Positions 30,836 through 39,752 of a DNA stretch of 64,000 nt are shown in pieces. This DNA comes from a candidate division TA06 bacterium (GTDB lineage Bacteria > Edwardsbacteria > AC1 > EtOH8). The stretch spans positions 248,001-312,000 of the forward strand of contig JACRJI010000008.1 in the NCBI GenBank assembly GCA_016235665.1. The letters are read 5' to 3'. A program made the position numbers and the translations under genes. The notes under the pieces are model-generated. The model ran no database searches. It saw nothing but the letters and a program-made list of their open reading frames with translations, and was not told the DNA's origin. Numbering within the stretch: the first letter of the stretch is position 1; each line of letters starts with the position of its first letter.

Positions 30836-31879
30836 TTACCTTAAGATAAAGTCAATCGTGCTGGTGGTGTTTTTACCCAGTACAAAGGTAACCTTGTTAG
30901 CAGTATACCCATTTTTTACCGCGTAAACCGTGACACTGTCGCAGACCTTTACGTTGCCCAAATCGGTTCCCATCGCATCAGTCATATTGAATAACGAATC
31001 AATCGGTAGGTCGCTAATAGTAAAAGCGCCTTGAGCATCTGAGCAAGCATTGACCCTTGTAGAAGAACTGTCAATTATATTTATAAAGACAGGTTTTGTG
31101 TACTTGAAGGTGGAATCGTGCCGGGCAAGAGTTAATTCAGAAACAAAATAACCTGAAGCTAAAGTTATGCTACTATCATTCAACCCATTCCAGGCTATTA
31201 AATAAGAACCGGCCACGCTAGTTTGATTTACTAGAGTTTTAACGGTTTTATCGTTTTGTTTTATTAGCAGAGAAGTTTGGCTACTGCCGGCTAGTGAATA
31301 ATAAAAACTTGTATTTAAATAAAAGGGACATGGGCGTGCGGGATAAAAGGCATCATGGGGTATGGGTATTGGTCCCCCCAACCAGACCGGTCCGTAATAA
31401 TATTTTGCACCGCTAACATCGATTAAACAAAGCCTGAAATAATAAGAGGTATCAGAAGCTGTAGTGCTGTCAATGTATATGTAATTAACTGTTGATGATG
31501 TCGTTCCTGCTGCGGCAATTTCGCCTATCTTAACAAAACCCATATCTAGCCAAACCGACCTTTCGATATCCCATCGGTATGTAGAGGATTCATAATCAGT
31601 ACTCCAGTTTAACTGCACTCCATTTGTGATCCGGGAAGCTGTAAAACTCACCAAACTACAAGGGTCTGTTTTTGCTTTTTGTTTTGCCACCGCAGTAAAA
31701 AAATATTTTACTTTTATGGCCGCGCTGTCTATGGGATTACCTGAAGAATCTTTTACTGTGCCCGTTATAATAGTGCTTGTACCAGGCACCAACGGTGTTT
31801 CGGTTGGAACACTGTCTTTGCTGCAGCCATAAAAAGCCAGACTAACCATCAGCATACATAGAAACACATGCTGCTTCAT
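30836..31879 (-). CDS. Lipoprotein with carboxypeptidase-regulatory-like domains, 347 aa
   Basis: MKQHVFLCMLMVSLAFYGCSKD has a lipobox (AFYGC), so the mature protein starts at Cys19. STIITGTVKDSSGNPIDSAAIKVKY is a regulatory-like domain, followed by a fibronectin-like domain (ASRITNGVQLNWSTDYESS). A FlgD-like strand set appears (KTVKTLVNQTSVAGSYLIAW), then a second regulatory-like domain (NACSDAQGAFTISDLP). It sits between fabD and fabG with only 2 bases to fabG. Its AT-rich codons contrast with both neighbours, suggesting later insertion. The function is unknown. Confidence 0.8.
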   Translation of the reverse strand: MKQHVFLCMLMVSLAFYGCSKDSVPTETPLVPGTSTIITGTVKDSSGNPIDSAAIKVKYFFTAVAKQKAKTDPCSLVSFTASRITNGVQLNWSTDYESSTYRWDIERSVWLDMGFVKIGEIAAAGTTSSTVNYIYIDSTTASDTSYYFRLCLIDVSGAKYYYGPVWLGGPIPIPHDAFYPARPCPFYLNTSFYYSLAGSSQTSLLIKQNDKTVKTLVNQTSVAGSYLIAWNGLNDSSITLASGYFVSELTLARHDSTFKYTKPVFINIIDSSSTRVNACSDAQGAFTISDLPIDSLFNMTDAMGTDLGNVKVCDSVTVYAVKNGYTANKVTFVLGKNTTSTIDFILR

Positions 31880-31924
31880 ACTGCAACCTCAAACATTTAC
31901 TACGTTTATTCCTTTAGAGCCTTT

Positions 31925-32863
31925 TCAGACCTTTTTAAGCGCTTCCAGGGTCTCTGCCAAAGTCTTGGAATCCTCCACGTTCAGCACATTGATCTCCGGA
32001 GCTATCCGCTTGATCAGCCCCTTAAGCACCCGGCCCGGGCCGCACTCCACCATGGTGGTCACGCCCAGCGAGGCCATCTTCTTGACCGACTCTTCCCATC
32101 GCACCGGTTTCTTCACCTGTTCTATCAAAAGCTCCTTGATGGTGGCCGGGCTGTGCACCGGCTCAGCTGAGACATTGGCGATCACCGGGCAGGCCGGTTC
32201 TTTAAAGGAGACCTGGTTCAATGCCCGCCGCATGCCGTACTGGGCGATATCCATCAGTTCCGAGTGGAAGGCGCCGGAGACCTCCAGCTGCACCGCCCGC
32301 TTGGCTCCCTTGGCCTTGGCCAGTTCCATGGCCTTCTCCACCGCCCTAACCTCGCCCGAGATCACGGTCTGCTCGGATGAATTGAAATTGGCGGCTTCCA
32401 CGATGCCCGCTTCCCGGGCCTGGTGGCAGATTTGCTCCACATCCCTGGGATCCAGTCCCAGGATGGCCGCCATGGTGCCGGGCTGGATGTCGCCGGAGAT
32501 GGCCATCAGCGAGCCGCGGATGCGCACCAGGCGCACGGCGTCCTCAAAGGCAATGGCCCCGGCCGCCACCAGGGCGGAATATTCGCCCAGGCTGTGCCCG
32601 GCGGTATAGTCGAACTTGATGCCTTCCTTCTGCAGCAGGCGGAAGGCGGCGATGGAATGTATCAAAATGGCCGGCTGGGCGTTGTGGGTCATCCTCAGCT
32701 CGCCGGGCGTGCTTTCAAAGCAGATCTTGGTGATGTCGAATTTCAGGGCCTCGTTGGCCTTTTCGTAAGTTTCCTTGGCCAGCGGGTGGTTGTCGAACAG
32801 ATCCTTGCCCATGCCCACGTACTGGGCGCCCTGGCCGGGGAATATGAATGCTGTCTTGGACAT
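31925..32863 (-). CDS. fabD: Malonyl-CoA:ACP transacylase, 312 aa
   Basis: FIFPGQGAQYVGMGKDL opens the protein. TAGHSLGEYSALVAAG carries the catalytic Ser in GHSLG. VSGAFHSELM provides the His. Length is normal. It transfers malonyl groups to ACP. It is separated from fabG, its usual neighbour, by the lipoprotein gene. Confidence 0.96.
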   Translation of the reverse strand: MSKTAFIFPGQGAQYVGMGKDLFDNHPLAKETYEKANEALKFDITKICFESTPGELRMTHNAQPAILIHSIAAFRLLQKEGIKFDYTAGHSLGEYSALVAAGAIAFEDAVRLVRIRGSLMAISGDIQPGTMAAILGLDPRDVEQICHQAREAGIVEAANFNSSEQTVISGEVRAVEKAMELAKAKGAKRAVQLEVSGAFHSELMDIAQYGMRRALNQVSFKEPACPVIANVSAEPVHSPATIKELLIEQVKKPVRWEESVKKMASLGVTTMVECGPGRVLKGLIKRIAPEINVLNVEDSKTLAETLEALKKV

Positions 32864-32937
32864 ACTTTACCTCTTAATTTTATGGGACACTTATGGACAC
32901 TGATTTGTATTCAATATTCCGTATTCAGTATTCAGGT

Positions 32938-33918
32938 TTACCACCGTATCAGCACCGCCCCCCAGGTCAGACCGGCCCCGAAGGCCACCAGCATTATCAG
33001 GTCGCCTTTCTTGATCTTTCCGTTCCGTACCGCCTCATCCAATGCGATGGGTATGGAAGCCGCCGAAGTATTGCCGTATTTCTGGATATTGATGTATATC
33101 TTCTCGTTCCCGGCCCCCAGCCGCTCGGCGATGGCTTCTATGATCCGGATGTTGGCCTGGTGCGGGATCAGCAGATTCAGCTGTTCCTTGGAAACTCCGG
33201 CGCTGGCCAGCGCCTTGGTCGAGGCATCCAGCATGTTCCGGACGGCATGGGGAAACACCTTGTTCCCGGCCATCTTCACAAAGTGCATCTTCTCGTCCAC
33301 CGTCTTATGGGTGGCCGGGTTCAGACTGCCGCCGCCCGGCTGGAAGATCAGGTCGCCCAGGTTGCCGTCGGCGCCCAGATAGGTGGACAGGATACCCCTT
33401 TCATCTTCCACCTCGCCCAGCACCGCCGCCCCGGCCCCGTCCCCGAACAGCACGCAGGTGCCGCGGTCGGTCCAGTCGGTGATCTTGGTCAGCTCCTCCG
33501 CCCCTATCACCAGCACCTTGCGCCTGGGATCGGCCACTATCAGCGAGCGGGCCAGTTCCAGGCCGTAGATGAACCCGGTACAGCCGGCGGAAATATCGAA
33601 GGCCGCGGCGTTCTTGGCCCCCAGCGCCGCCTGAACCAGACAGGCGGTGGAGGGAAACATCATGTCCGGCGTGACCGTGCCGATCAGGATGAAATCCAAA
33701 TCCTCCGGCTTAACCCCGGAAGCTTCCAGCGCCTTTTTGGCTGCTTCCAGCGACAGCTTGGAGGTCGGGGTCTTCTCGTCGGAGACATGGCGTTCTTTGA
33801 TGCCGCTGCGCTGGGTTATCCACTCATCGGTGGTCTCGACCATCTTCTCCAGGTCGGCATTGGTCAGTATCTTTTCGGGAACGTACGAACCTGTTCCCAA
33901 AATGGCTATCCGTTTCAT
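32938..33918 (-). CDS. fabH: 3-oxoacyl-ACP synthase III, 326 aa
   Basis: DISAGCTGFIYGL contains the catalytic Cys, LIPHQANIRIIEA the His and YGNTSAASIPIAL the Asn. The start KRIAILGTGSYVPEKILTN is typical. It starts fatty acid synthesis from acyl-CoA and malonyl-ACP. It overlaps the end of plsX by 4 bases, an arrangement found in many bacteria. Confidence 0.97.
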   Translation of the reverse strand: MKRIAILGTGSYVPEKILTNADLEKMVETTDEWITQRSGIKERHVSDEKTPTSKLSLEAAKKALEASGVKPEDLDFILIGTVTPDMMFPSTACLVQAALGAKNAAAFDISAGCTGFIYGLELARSLIVADPRRKVLVIGAEELTKITDWTDRGTCVLFGDGAGAAVLGEVEDERGILSTYLGADGNLGDLIFQPGGGSLNPATHKTVDEKMHFVKMAGNKVFPHAVRNMLDASTKALASAGVSKEQLNLLIPHQANIRIIEAIAERLGAGNEKIYINIQKYGNTSAASIPIALDEAVRNGKIKKGDLIMLVAFGAGLTWGAVLIRW

Positions 33919-35051
33919 TTTTCAAATTCCTCGGTGTTTAAGGATTCCAACTGCTCCTGAATATGGCCGTTCACCCGGTGGGTAACGCAGCGGGTGGCAA
34001 CCAATATGGCATTCTTGATGGCTTTGGCGCTGGAACGTCCGTGGCAGATGATACAGACACCATTGACGCCCAAAAGCGGTGCCCCGCCATATTCCTCGTA
34101 ATCAAGGTCTTGGGCAAACCTTTTCAAGGCCGGCTTCAGCAACAAAGCGCCCAGCTTGGCCAGAATGCTGGTGTTGATATAACGCTTGATGGAGCCGTAG
34201 AACATCCTGACAACGCTCTCGGCGAACTTAAGGATGATGTTGCCGATGAACCCGTCGCAGACCACCACGTCGGCCGTGCCCCGTAGGATGTCCTTGCCCT
34301 CGATGTTGCCTATGAAGTTGAGCTTGCTGGCCGACAGCAGTTCGTGGGCCTTTAAGATGCTCTCGCTGCCCTTGGATTTTTCCTCGCCCACCGACAACAG
34401 CCCCACCTTGGGATTGTTGCGTTCAAAGACATATTGGGCATAGGAAGAACCCATAAAGGCGAACTGCAGAAGATGGTGGGGTTTGCAGTCCATGTTGGCA
34501 CCGACGTCTATCATGATGCAGCCGCCGTGCTCGGTGGGCATAAAACTGGCTATGGCCGGCCGGGCCACCCCCTTCAGCCTTCCCAATTCGAACAGCGAAG
34601 CCGCCATCACCGCCCCGGTGTTGCCGGTGGAGATGAAGGCCTGGGCCTTCTTGTCCTTTTGCAGCCTTAATCCCACCAGGATGGAGGAATCCCGTTTGCG
34701 GCGCAGGGCGTCGGTCGGGGACTCGTGCATCTCCACGGCCTGGGAAGCGTGCACCACCTCCACCCCGTACTTTTTCAGGTCTTCCTCTTCATACTTGTCT
34801 TCACCCACACCCTGAGCCAGTTCGGTCTTGATGGCCACCTCGTCGCCCACCAGTATCACCTTGTAGCGCCCCTTGGCTAATTTGGCGGCCTGGATGGCTC
34901 CCTCTATGATGGGAGCCGGACCGTGATCTCCGCCCATGGCATCTACCACAACCGTCACTACTTCAGTTCCGGTCGGGATCTGGGCCATGGCTGCTCCGCT
35001 GGTAAGATCAGAGCTTTTGGAGTTCTTTTTCTTGATGGGTTTAGGCGGCAT
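33915..35051 (-). CDS. plsX: Phosphate acyltransferase PlsX, 378 aa
   Basis: VVVDAMGGDHGPAPIIEGAI is the family start. FISTGNTGAVMAASLFELGR, GGCIMIDVGANMDC and VVVCDGFIGNIILKFAESV are all conserved blocks. It makes acyl-phosphate from acyl-ACP for phospholipid synthesis. The first 30 residues (KPIKKKNSKSSDLTSG) are an extra basic tail; a start at the internal MAQIPTG is possible. Confidence 0.95.
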   Translation of the reverse strand: MPPKPIKKKNSKSSDLTSGAAMAQIPTGTEVVTVVVDAMGGDHGPAPIIEGAIQAAKLAKGRYKVILVGDEVAIKTELAQGVGEDKYEEEDLKKYGVEVVHASQAVEMHESPTDALRRKRDSSILVGLRLQKDKKAQAFISTGNTGAVMAASLFELGRLKGVARPAIASFMPTEHGGCIMIDVGANMDCKPHHLLQFAFMGSSYAQYVFERNNPKVGLLSVGEEKSKGSESILKAHELLSASKLNFIGNIEGKDILRGTADVVVCDGFIGNIILKFAESVVRMFYGSIKRYINTSILAKLGALLLKPALKRFAQDLDYEEYGGAPLLGVNGVCIICHGRSSAKAIKNAILVATRCVTHRVNGHIQEQLESLNTEEFEK

Positions 35052-35081
35052 TTTTATTGAAGCAACAGTTTAAAATGTAAC

Positions 35082-35264
35082 TTATACTTCTTTGATGGCA
35101 ACGATTTCCCGTCCGCCATAATATCCGCAATTGGGGCAGGCCCGGTGCGGCATACGGGGCTGATGGCAATGGGAACAATTCACCAGATTCGGCTTGACCA
35201 GCTTCCATGTGGCCCGGCGTTTGTTGGTGCGGGAATTTGAGTGTCTTCTCTTGGGGACTGGCAT
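35082..35264 (-). CDS. rpmF: 50S ribosomal protein L32, 60 aa
   Basis: MPVPKRRHSNSRTNKRRATW is the diagnostic start. NCSHCHQ and CPNCGYYGGR give the four-Cys zinc form. It directly precedes plsX, the usual order. The yceD-like gene commonly found before rpmF is absent; ddl takes its place. Confidence 0.97.
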   Translation of the reverse strand: MPVPKRRHSNSRTNKRRATWKLVKPNLVNCSHCHQPRMPHRACPNCGYYGGREIVAIKEV

Positions 35265-35305
35265 TGGATATCTCCTTAATTAAAAAATAAATTGCATTTC
35301 TATGG

Positions 35306-36289
35306 TTATCGTTTCCGGGAGCTGTCCAGTATCTCCAGCACCAGCTGGTCGTATCCCATTCCCTCGGCCTTGGCCTCGGCCGGCATATCGGAAAGGTCGG
35401 TCATGCCGGGATTGGTATTGACCTCCAGCACGTAGACTGTACCGGAGCGGTCGACTATGGCATCCACCCGGGACCATCCGTGGCAGCCCAGGACCTGGTG
35501 TGCCTTCAGGGTCACCTGCTGGGTCCTGGCGTATATGCTGCCCGGCAGGCGGGCCGGTACGTGGAACTCTGTCAGGCCGCCGGTATATTTGGCCTGATAG
35601 TCGTAGAATTCATTCTTGGGCACCAATTCCAGCACCGGCAAAGCCCTGGCCTTGGCACCGCAGCCTAAAATGCCCACTGTGACGTTCATTCCCTGAATGA
35701 AGCGCTCGGCCATCACCTGGCCGTAATGTTTGTGGATCTGGATGAATGACTTTACGGCCTGTACCTGGTTCTTGGCTATGGAAACACCCAGGGAAGAGCC
35801 TTCATCCACCGGCTTGATCACCAGCGGAAGTTCCAGGTCGTCCACCGCTTCATGGGCCGCCTTTTTGGGGTCTTGCCTTGGTCCTGCCCAGCAGTATTCA
35901 GGAGTGGGTATCCCCTGTTCGTTGAATATCTTTTTGGAAAAGACCTTGTTCATGGCCAGAGCCGAGGCCAGCACCCCGGAGCCGGTGTAGGGAATGTCCA
36001 TCATCTCCAGCAAGCCCTGGACCGTGCCGTCCTCGCCGTACCGGCCGTGCAGGATCACGAAGACGGCGTCGATCTTCTTGTTTCTCAGCTCGGTTCCCAG
36101 ATCCAGCCCGGCGTCTATACCCACGGCCTGAAGGCCCTTACGTTTGAGGGCTTCCAGCACGTTCCGGCCGGAGCGCAGCGAAACCTCCCGCTCCCCAGAC
36201 CTTCCGCCCATCAGCACCGCGATCTTCTTGCCGGTAAAATGTTTTATTATCCGTCGGCTGTTCAAGCTTTGACCTGTCCGAAAATTCAT
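35306..36289 (-). CDS. ddl: D-alanine--D-alanine ligase, 327 aa
   Basis: IAVLMGGRSGEREVSLRSG is the ATP-grasp family start, HGRYGEDGTVQGLLEMMDIPYTGSGVL the substrate loop, PLVIKPVDEGSSLGVS the ATP-binding strand and VLEVNTNPGMTDLSDMP the metal and substrate end. It makes the D-Ala-D-Ala dipeptide for peptidoglycan. About 20 residues precede the family start. It lies 10 bases after the stop of pdxJ. Confidence 0.95.
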   Translation of the reverse strand: MNFRTGQSLNSRRIIKHFTGKKIAVLMGGRSGEREVSLRSGRNVLEALKRKGLQAVGIDAGLDLGTELRNKKIDAVFVILHGRYGEDGTVQGLLEMMDIPYTGSGVLASALAMNKVFSKKIFNEQGIPTPEYCWAGPRQDPKKAAHEAVDDLELPLVIKPVDEGSSLGVSIAKNQVQAVKSFIQIHKHYGQVMAERFIQGMNVTVGILGCGAKARALPVLELVPKNEFYDYQAKYTGGLTEFHVPARLPGSIYARTQQVTLKAHQVLGCHGWSRVDAIVDRSGTVYVLEVNTNPGMTDLSDMPAEAKAEGMGYDQLVLEILDSSRKR

Positions 36290-36299
36290 TGTTCTATGT

Positions 36300-37043
36300 T
36301 CAGCGTTTTAACAGTCTGACCATGCGGCGTACTGCCTTGGGAAGTCCCGCCAGCACTGCTTCGGCAATTATCGAGTGCCCGATGTTCAACTCAGTAATCT
36401 GGGGGATATTCACCACCGGTTTTACATTCAAATAATTCAACCCGTGCCCGGCGTGGACCTCCATTCCCAGTTCAGAAGCAAGTCTGGCTGCCTTGGCCAG
36501 ACGATCCAGCTGAAATGCCGCCCTGCGGCTGTTGCCCGGCGCCGCTTCCCAGGCCAAGGAATAGGCATTGGTATTCAGTTCCACCGCCCGGGCCCCCAGT
36601 TTTAAAGCCGTCCTGATCTGCATTTCATCCGGCTCGATGAACAGGGTTGACCGGATGCCGGCTTGGTTCAACTCTTTTACCGCTAGCGCCACCCGCCCCC
36701 GGGCTTTGATCAGATCCAGGCCTCCCTCGGTGGTTATTTCATCGGGGTTTTCCGGGACCAGGCAGACGGCGTCCGGTTTTATCTTTACGGCTATGGCCAT
36801 CATCGGAATAGTGGCGGCCATCTCAATGTTAAGATGGGTCTTCACAGCTTTGGACAGCTTAATCACATCCTGGTCCTGGATATGTCTCCGGTCGGAGCGC
36901 AGATGCACGGTAATGCCTTCCGCCCCGGCTTTTTCGGCCAGTCCGGCGGCGGCCACCGGGTCGGGCTGGCAAGCCAGCCGGGCCTGTCTTACTGTGGCCA
37001 CATGGTCAATGTTGACGCCCAGGCGTACTTTTTTTAGCTTCAA
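36300..37043 (-). CDS. pdxJ: Pyridoxine 5'-phosphate synthase, 247 aa
   Basis: RLGVNIDHVATVRQAR is the family start, EGITVHLRSDRRHIQD and ELNTNAYS hold active-site residues, and HAGHGLNYLNV binds phosphate. I use the TTG at 37043 because AGGA lies 6 bases upstream and the length then matches the family; a longer TTG start at 37079 lacks support. It makes vitamin B6 phosphate. The pairing with ddl is unusual but not informative. Confidence 0.94.
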   Translation of the reverse strand: MKLKKVRLGVNIDHVATVRQARLACQPDPVAAAGLAEKAGAEGITVHLRSDRRHIQDQDVIKLSKAVKTHLNIEMAATIPMMAIAVKIKPDAVCLVPENPDEITTEGGLDLIKARGRVALAVKELNQAGIRSTLFIEPDEMQIRTALKLGARAVELNTNAYSLAWEAAPGNSRRAAFQLDRLAKAARLASELGMEVHAGHGLNYLNVKPVVNIPQITELNIGHSIIAEAVLAGLPKAVRRMVRLLKR

Positions 37044-37128
37044 TGATTTTCCTATGACCCGGCAAAGCCGGAACGCCAAAAATCAAGTCTGGCTCTTTAA
37101 GAATTCTGCCTTTACCCGGGGCAACAAT

Positions 37129-37183
37129 AAACCACGGACAGTAGCCTTGCAGATTTTTACTGCATCCGCTTAGACCGTGGTTT
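37129..37183. terminator. Hairpin after the 37205-37495 gene
   Basis: AAACCACGG (37129-37137) pairs with CCGTGGTTT (37175-37183), and TGCAG with CTGCA inside. It lies 22 bases past the stop. The T-run is weak, so termination is likely but not certain. Confidence 0.5.
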
Positions 37184-37204
37184 AAAATATTTTATCCCGC
37201 CCGG

Positions 37205-37495
37205 TTATTTGACGATGATGGCTGCCGGTATTACCACACAATATCCCAGCACCAGCATTACCGGAGCCAGATTCATGGTCAGCCAGCCGTCCACGCCGCC
37301 CTTAAAAGGATGCACAAAAGGGAATCCCCCGCCGAAAACCGGGCTGGTCAGGAACAAAAACCCCAGGATTATCAGAACCAGACCGGTTCCGAACAGAATA
37401 TAGTTTTTGCGGTTAAATCCCAGCGGAGTTTCCGGCACTACGACAGTTTTTTCCGGGACGGCCTTGGCCTTATTTTTAAATTCTTTTTTAGACAT
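37205..37495 (-). CDS. Small membrane protein, DUF3098-like, 96 aa
   Basis: A basic N-terminal tail (MSKKEFKNKAKAVPEKTVVV) is followed by FNRKNYILFGTGLVLIILGF, the first span, then a Pro/Gly-rich loop and a second span (APVMLVLGYCVVIPAAIIV). The NYILxGxGLVxIILGF wording resembles DUF3098 inner membrane proteins of Bacteroidetes-like lineages. The function is unknown. Confidence 0.65.
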   Translation of the reverse strand: MSKKEFKNKAKAVPEKTVVVPETPLGFNRKNYILFGTGLVLIILGFLFLTSPVFGGGFPFVHPFKGGVDGWLTMNLAPVMLVLGYCVVIPAAIIVK

Positions 37496-37670
37496 ATTGT
37501 TTCCTTTTATATAGACTTTAAGTATACTATTTTAAGGGCCGTTTGTCAAGATAAAACCTATCATTACCATGGGTTGCCTGATTTGACTGAGAACCTCATG
37601 GCATAACCCGGGAGTTTCCCTTTAGCCAGATTTTAATCTTATTTTTTGAAGATAATTGCCCGATCTTCTG

Positions 37671-38741
37671 TCACAACTGATTGTTTTTAAGGCAAGGGTC
37701 GCAGACCGTGTTACTGCTGTATATTCCGCCTGATTTTACCGCCCGGCGGGCTTCCCGGTACTTTTCATTGTTCCAGATCTCAAGGATGCCGGCATCAGCC
37801 AGGGAACCGAAATCATCCCTCTGATAATAACTGCCGCAGCAGGGGGCTATTCCGCCGTCTGTTCTTAGGGAAATCTGGCCCCATAGGTAATTGCATTGGG
37901 GTTTAATTACGGTCTTTTGGCCGGCAGCGGTCCGGAAAAGATGGTACCGTGGATCAGCGGGCAAGAAATCATTCAATTGGGATCGTTTCTGGGTATCATC
38001 CTTATAGACCATTTCCTCCATGTTGGAAAAAGAGGAGATAAACCTGATCTCATCCACCCCGGTTTCCCGGGCCAGCTTGGCGGCTCCGGCCACCTCATGT
38101 TCGTTGAAAGAAAATACTATGAACTGCCAGATCACCCTGGGCTTGGCCGATCTGTTTTTATCCCTTTTCTGGATAATGCTCCTCATATTGGCCATGACTT
38201 TTTCAAAATCGCCTCCCCGGCGGTATTGCAGGTAGGTTTGGCTGCTGATCCCGTCCAGCGAAATTATCAGGGTATCCAGACCGGAGCCTAGGAGTTGATC
38301 AGTCATTTTGGGTTCAAATAAAGTCAGATTGCTGGAAACGATGGTCTTTATCCGCCGTCGGGAACAATATTTCACAAATTCAAACAATTCCGGGTTCAAT
38401 AAGGGTTCCCCCCAGTTGTATAAATAGACCTCATAAAGATAAGGGGACAAAGGATCCACTGCCTGTTTGAACAGGTCAAATGACAATGCGGAAACCTTTC
38501 GTTCGGTCAGCATCCGTCCGGTCGGACACAGCGGGCAATGAAGGTTGCACCCGTTGAACGGCTCTACGATCAGCTTGACCGGCTTGGCCCAGGCCTTTTC
38601 CGGTTTGATCATGTTCTGGAGCAGCACCAGGACCAGATTGCCCAGCTTGCGGGCTGAATTGTAAGGGGTAAAAATAAACCTTGTTATATAATCCAGCCAA
38701 GGGTTCTCCTGCCAGGGGTATTTTATCCGGGTTCTGTTCAT
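37671..38741 (-). CDS. Radical SAM/SPASM protein, 356 aa
   Basis: EPFNGCNLHCPLCPTGR is the CxxxCxxC cluster site and YNWGEPLLNPELF the GEP motif. ISLDGISSQTYLQYR is common in the family. The C-terminal part has CNYLWGQISLRTDGGIAPCC and CDPCLKNN, a SPASM-type cluster site. It heads toward the end of an overlapping set with a methyltransferase (4-base overlap), another radical SAM protein and two glycosyltransferases, which suggests a shared pathway for a surface or membrane-linked compound. The substrate is unknown. Confidence 0.85.
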   Translation of the reverse strand: MNRTRIKYPWQENPWLDYITRFIFTPYNSARKLGNLVLVLLQNMIKPEKAWAKPVKLIVEPFNGCNLHCPLCPTGRMLTERKVSALSFDLFKQAVDPLSPYLYEVYLYNWGEPLLNPELFEFVKYCSRRRIKTIVSSNLTLFEPKMTDQLLGSGLDTLIISLDGISSQTYLQYRRGGDFEKVMANMRSIIQKRDKNRSAKPRVIWQFIVFSFNEHEVAGAAKLARETGVDEIRFISSFSNMEEMVYKDDTQKRSQLNDFLPADPRYHLFRTAAGQKTVIKPQCNYLWGQISLRTDGGIAPCCGSYYQRDDFGSLADAGILEIWNNEKYREARRAVKSGGIYSSNTVCDPCLKNNQL

Positions 38742-39730
38742 TTTTCGGGACCGTCATTTCTCATACCCACAACGTAAATGTGATGGGCATGCCTGAGCTT
38801 GAACCACCGGGGCATATTTTGTTCCAGCCAGCTGAATAGATGCAGGATGGCTCCAGGTCTTTGTTCTTCGCCCTTCAGGTTCCAGTTCCACTTCCTGCCA
38901 AAGAGACCGGCTATTCTTCGTAGATCGGCGGTCAGGGACATGTCCGAAGTATCCAGGGTGGGGGGAACATCCACCCCTCCGGCTTCAACCACCTTCAAAC
39001 CCGCCCGTCTAAAGGCTTCTTTGATCCCGGACGGATTCATCAATGCCTCATTTCCGTGATCCCAGGGAATGTTCCTGCCTCTATGCCATTGACGGTGCAG
39101 CCAAACCCCGCTGTTGTCATTGACCGTTATCATCATTACCGTGTTGGCGGATACCCGGAAGAGTTCCCTCAGGTATGATTCCGGATCATTCATTTGTTCC
39201 AGCATGCAAAAACTCCAGACCAGGTCATATGATCGGTCCGGATATTTAAGTTTTGCCACCGGGCACTGGCAGGACTCCATCTTGCCGGCCAAACCCATCT
39301 GCTTCCAGGTATCACCGGCCCGTTCTAAAAGCAGGGATGACGGATTGGACAGGGCCACCGGTTTTTCCGCTATTTTCGCCAAACAAAGGCTGTTGGCGCC
39401 GGGAACGCCGGTGATGCCGTCGGCTGGAGACTCAAGGACGCTTTTCAGATCGTATTTTAAACAGGTACTCATTAACAGATCATTTACCATCAGCCGTTCA
39501 TATTGCGTGCCAAAACCCTCATTGACGTTAACATCCCGGTAACCTGCCAGGTTCTTTTCTACCAAGGCAATGATCCTTTGATCATCGTTGTCATGGACAG
39601 CGGATGGCCCGGCATCGGCTTTGCCTTCCATGATCTGCCGGATGAATACGGCCAGGATGAAGATATTCAATGGAATATAGCAAAGCCACCAGACGAACAG
39701 GGCTGCAATATTTTTAACTATTTTAAGCAT
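38738..39730 (-). CDS. SAM-dependent methyltransferase-like protein with N-terminal span, 330 aa
   Basis: One hydrophobic segment at the N-terminus (IAALFVWWLCYIPLNIFILAVF) anchors it. DRSYDLVWSFCMLEQMNDPE, then SYLRELFRVSANTVMMITVND, matches the post-motif region of class I methyltransferases (type 11). The glycine-rich motif I is poorly conserved (GITGVPGANSLCLAKI). Target unknown. It ends with a 4-base overlap into the radical SAM gene at 38741. Confidence 0.7.
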   Translation of the reverse strand: MLKIVKNIAALFVWWLCYIPLNIFILAVFIRQIMEGKADAGPSAVHDNDDQRIIALVEKNLAGYRDVNVNEGFGTQYERLMVNDLLMSTCLKYDLKSVLESPADGITGVPGANSLCLAKIAEKPVALSNPSSLLLERAGDTWKQMGLAGKMESCQCPVAKLKYPDRSYDLVWSFCMLEQMNDPESYLRELFRVSANTVMMITVNDNSGVWLHRQWHRGRNIPWDHGNEALMNPSGIKEAFRRAGLKVVEAGGVDVPPTLDTSDMSLTADLRRIAGLFGRKWNWNLKGEEQRPGAILHLFSWLEQNMPRWFKLRHAHHIYVVGMRNDGPEK

Positions 39731-39752
39731 AGAAGTGTTATTGTGTCTGAAA

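Noticed and set aside
32423-33960. Long plus-strand ORFs of 319 and 355 codons over fabD/fabH
   Set aside because: They are antisense shadows of well conserved genes in GC-rich DNA, with low-complexity His/Gln/Gly-rich translations.
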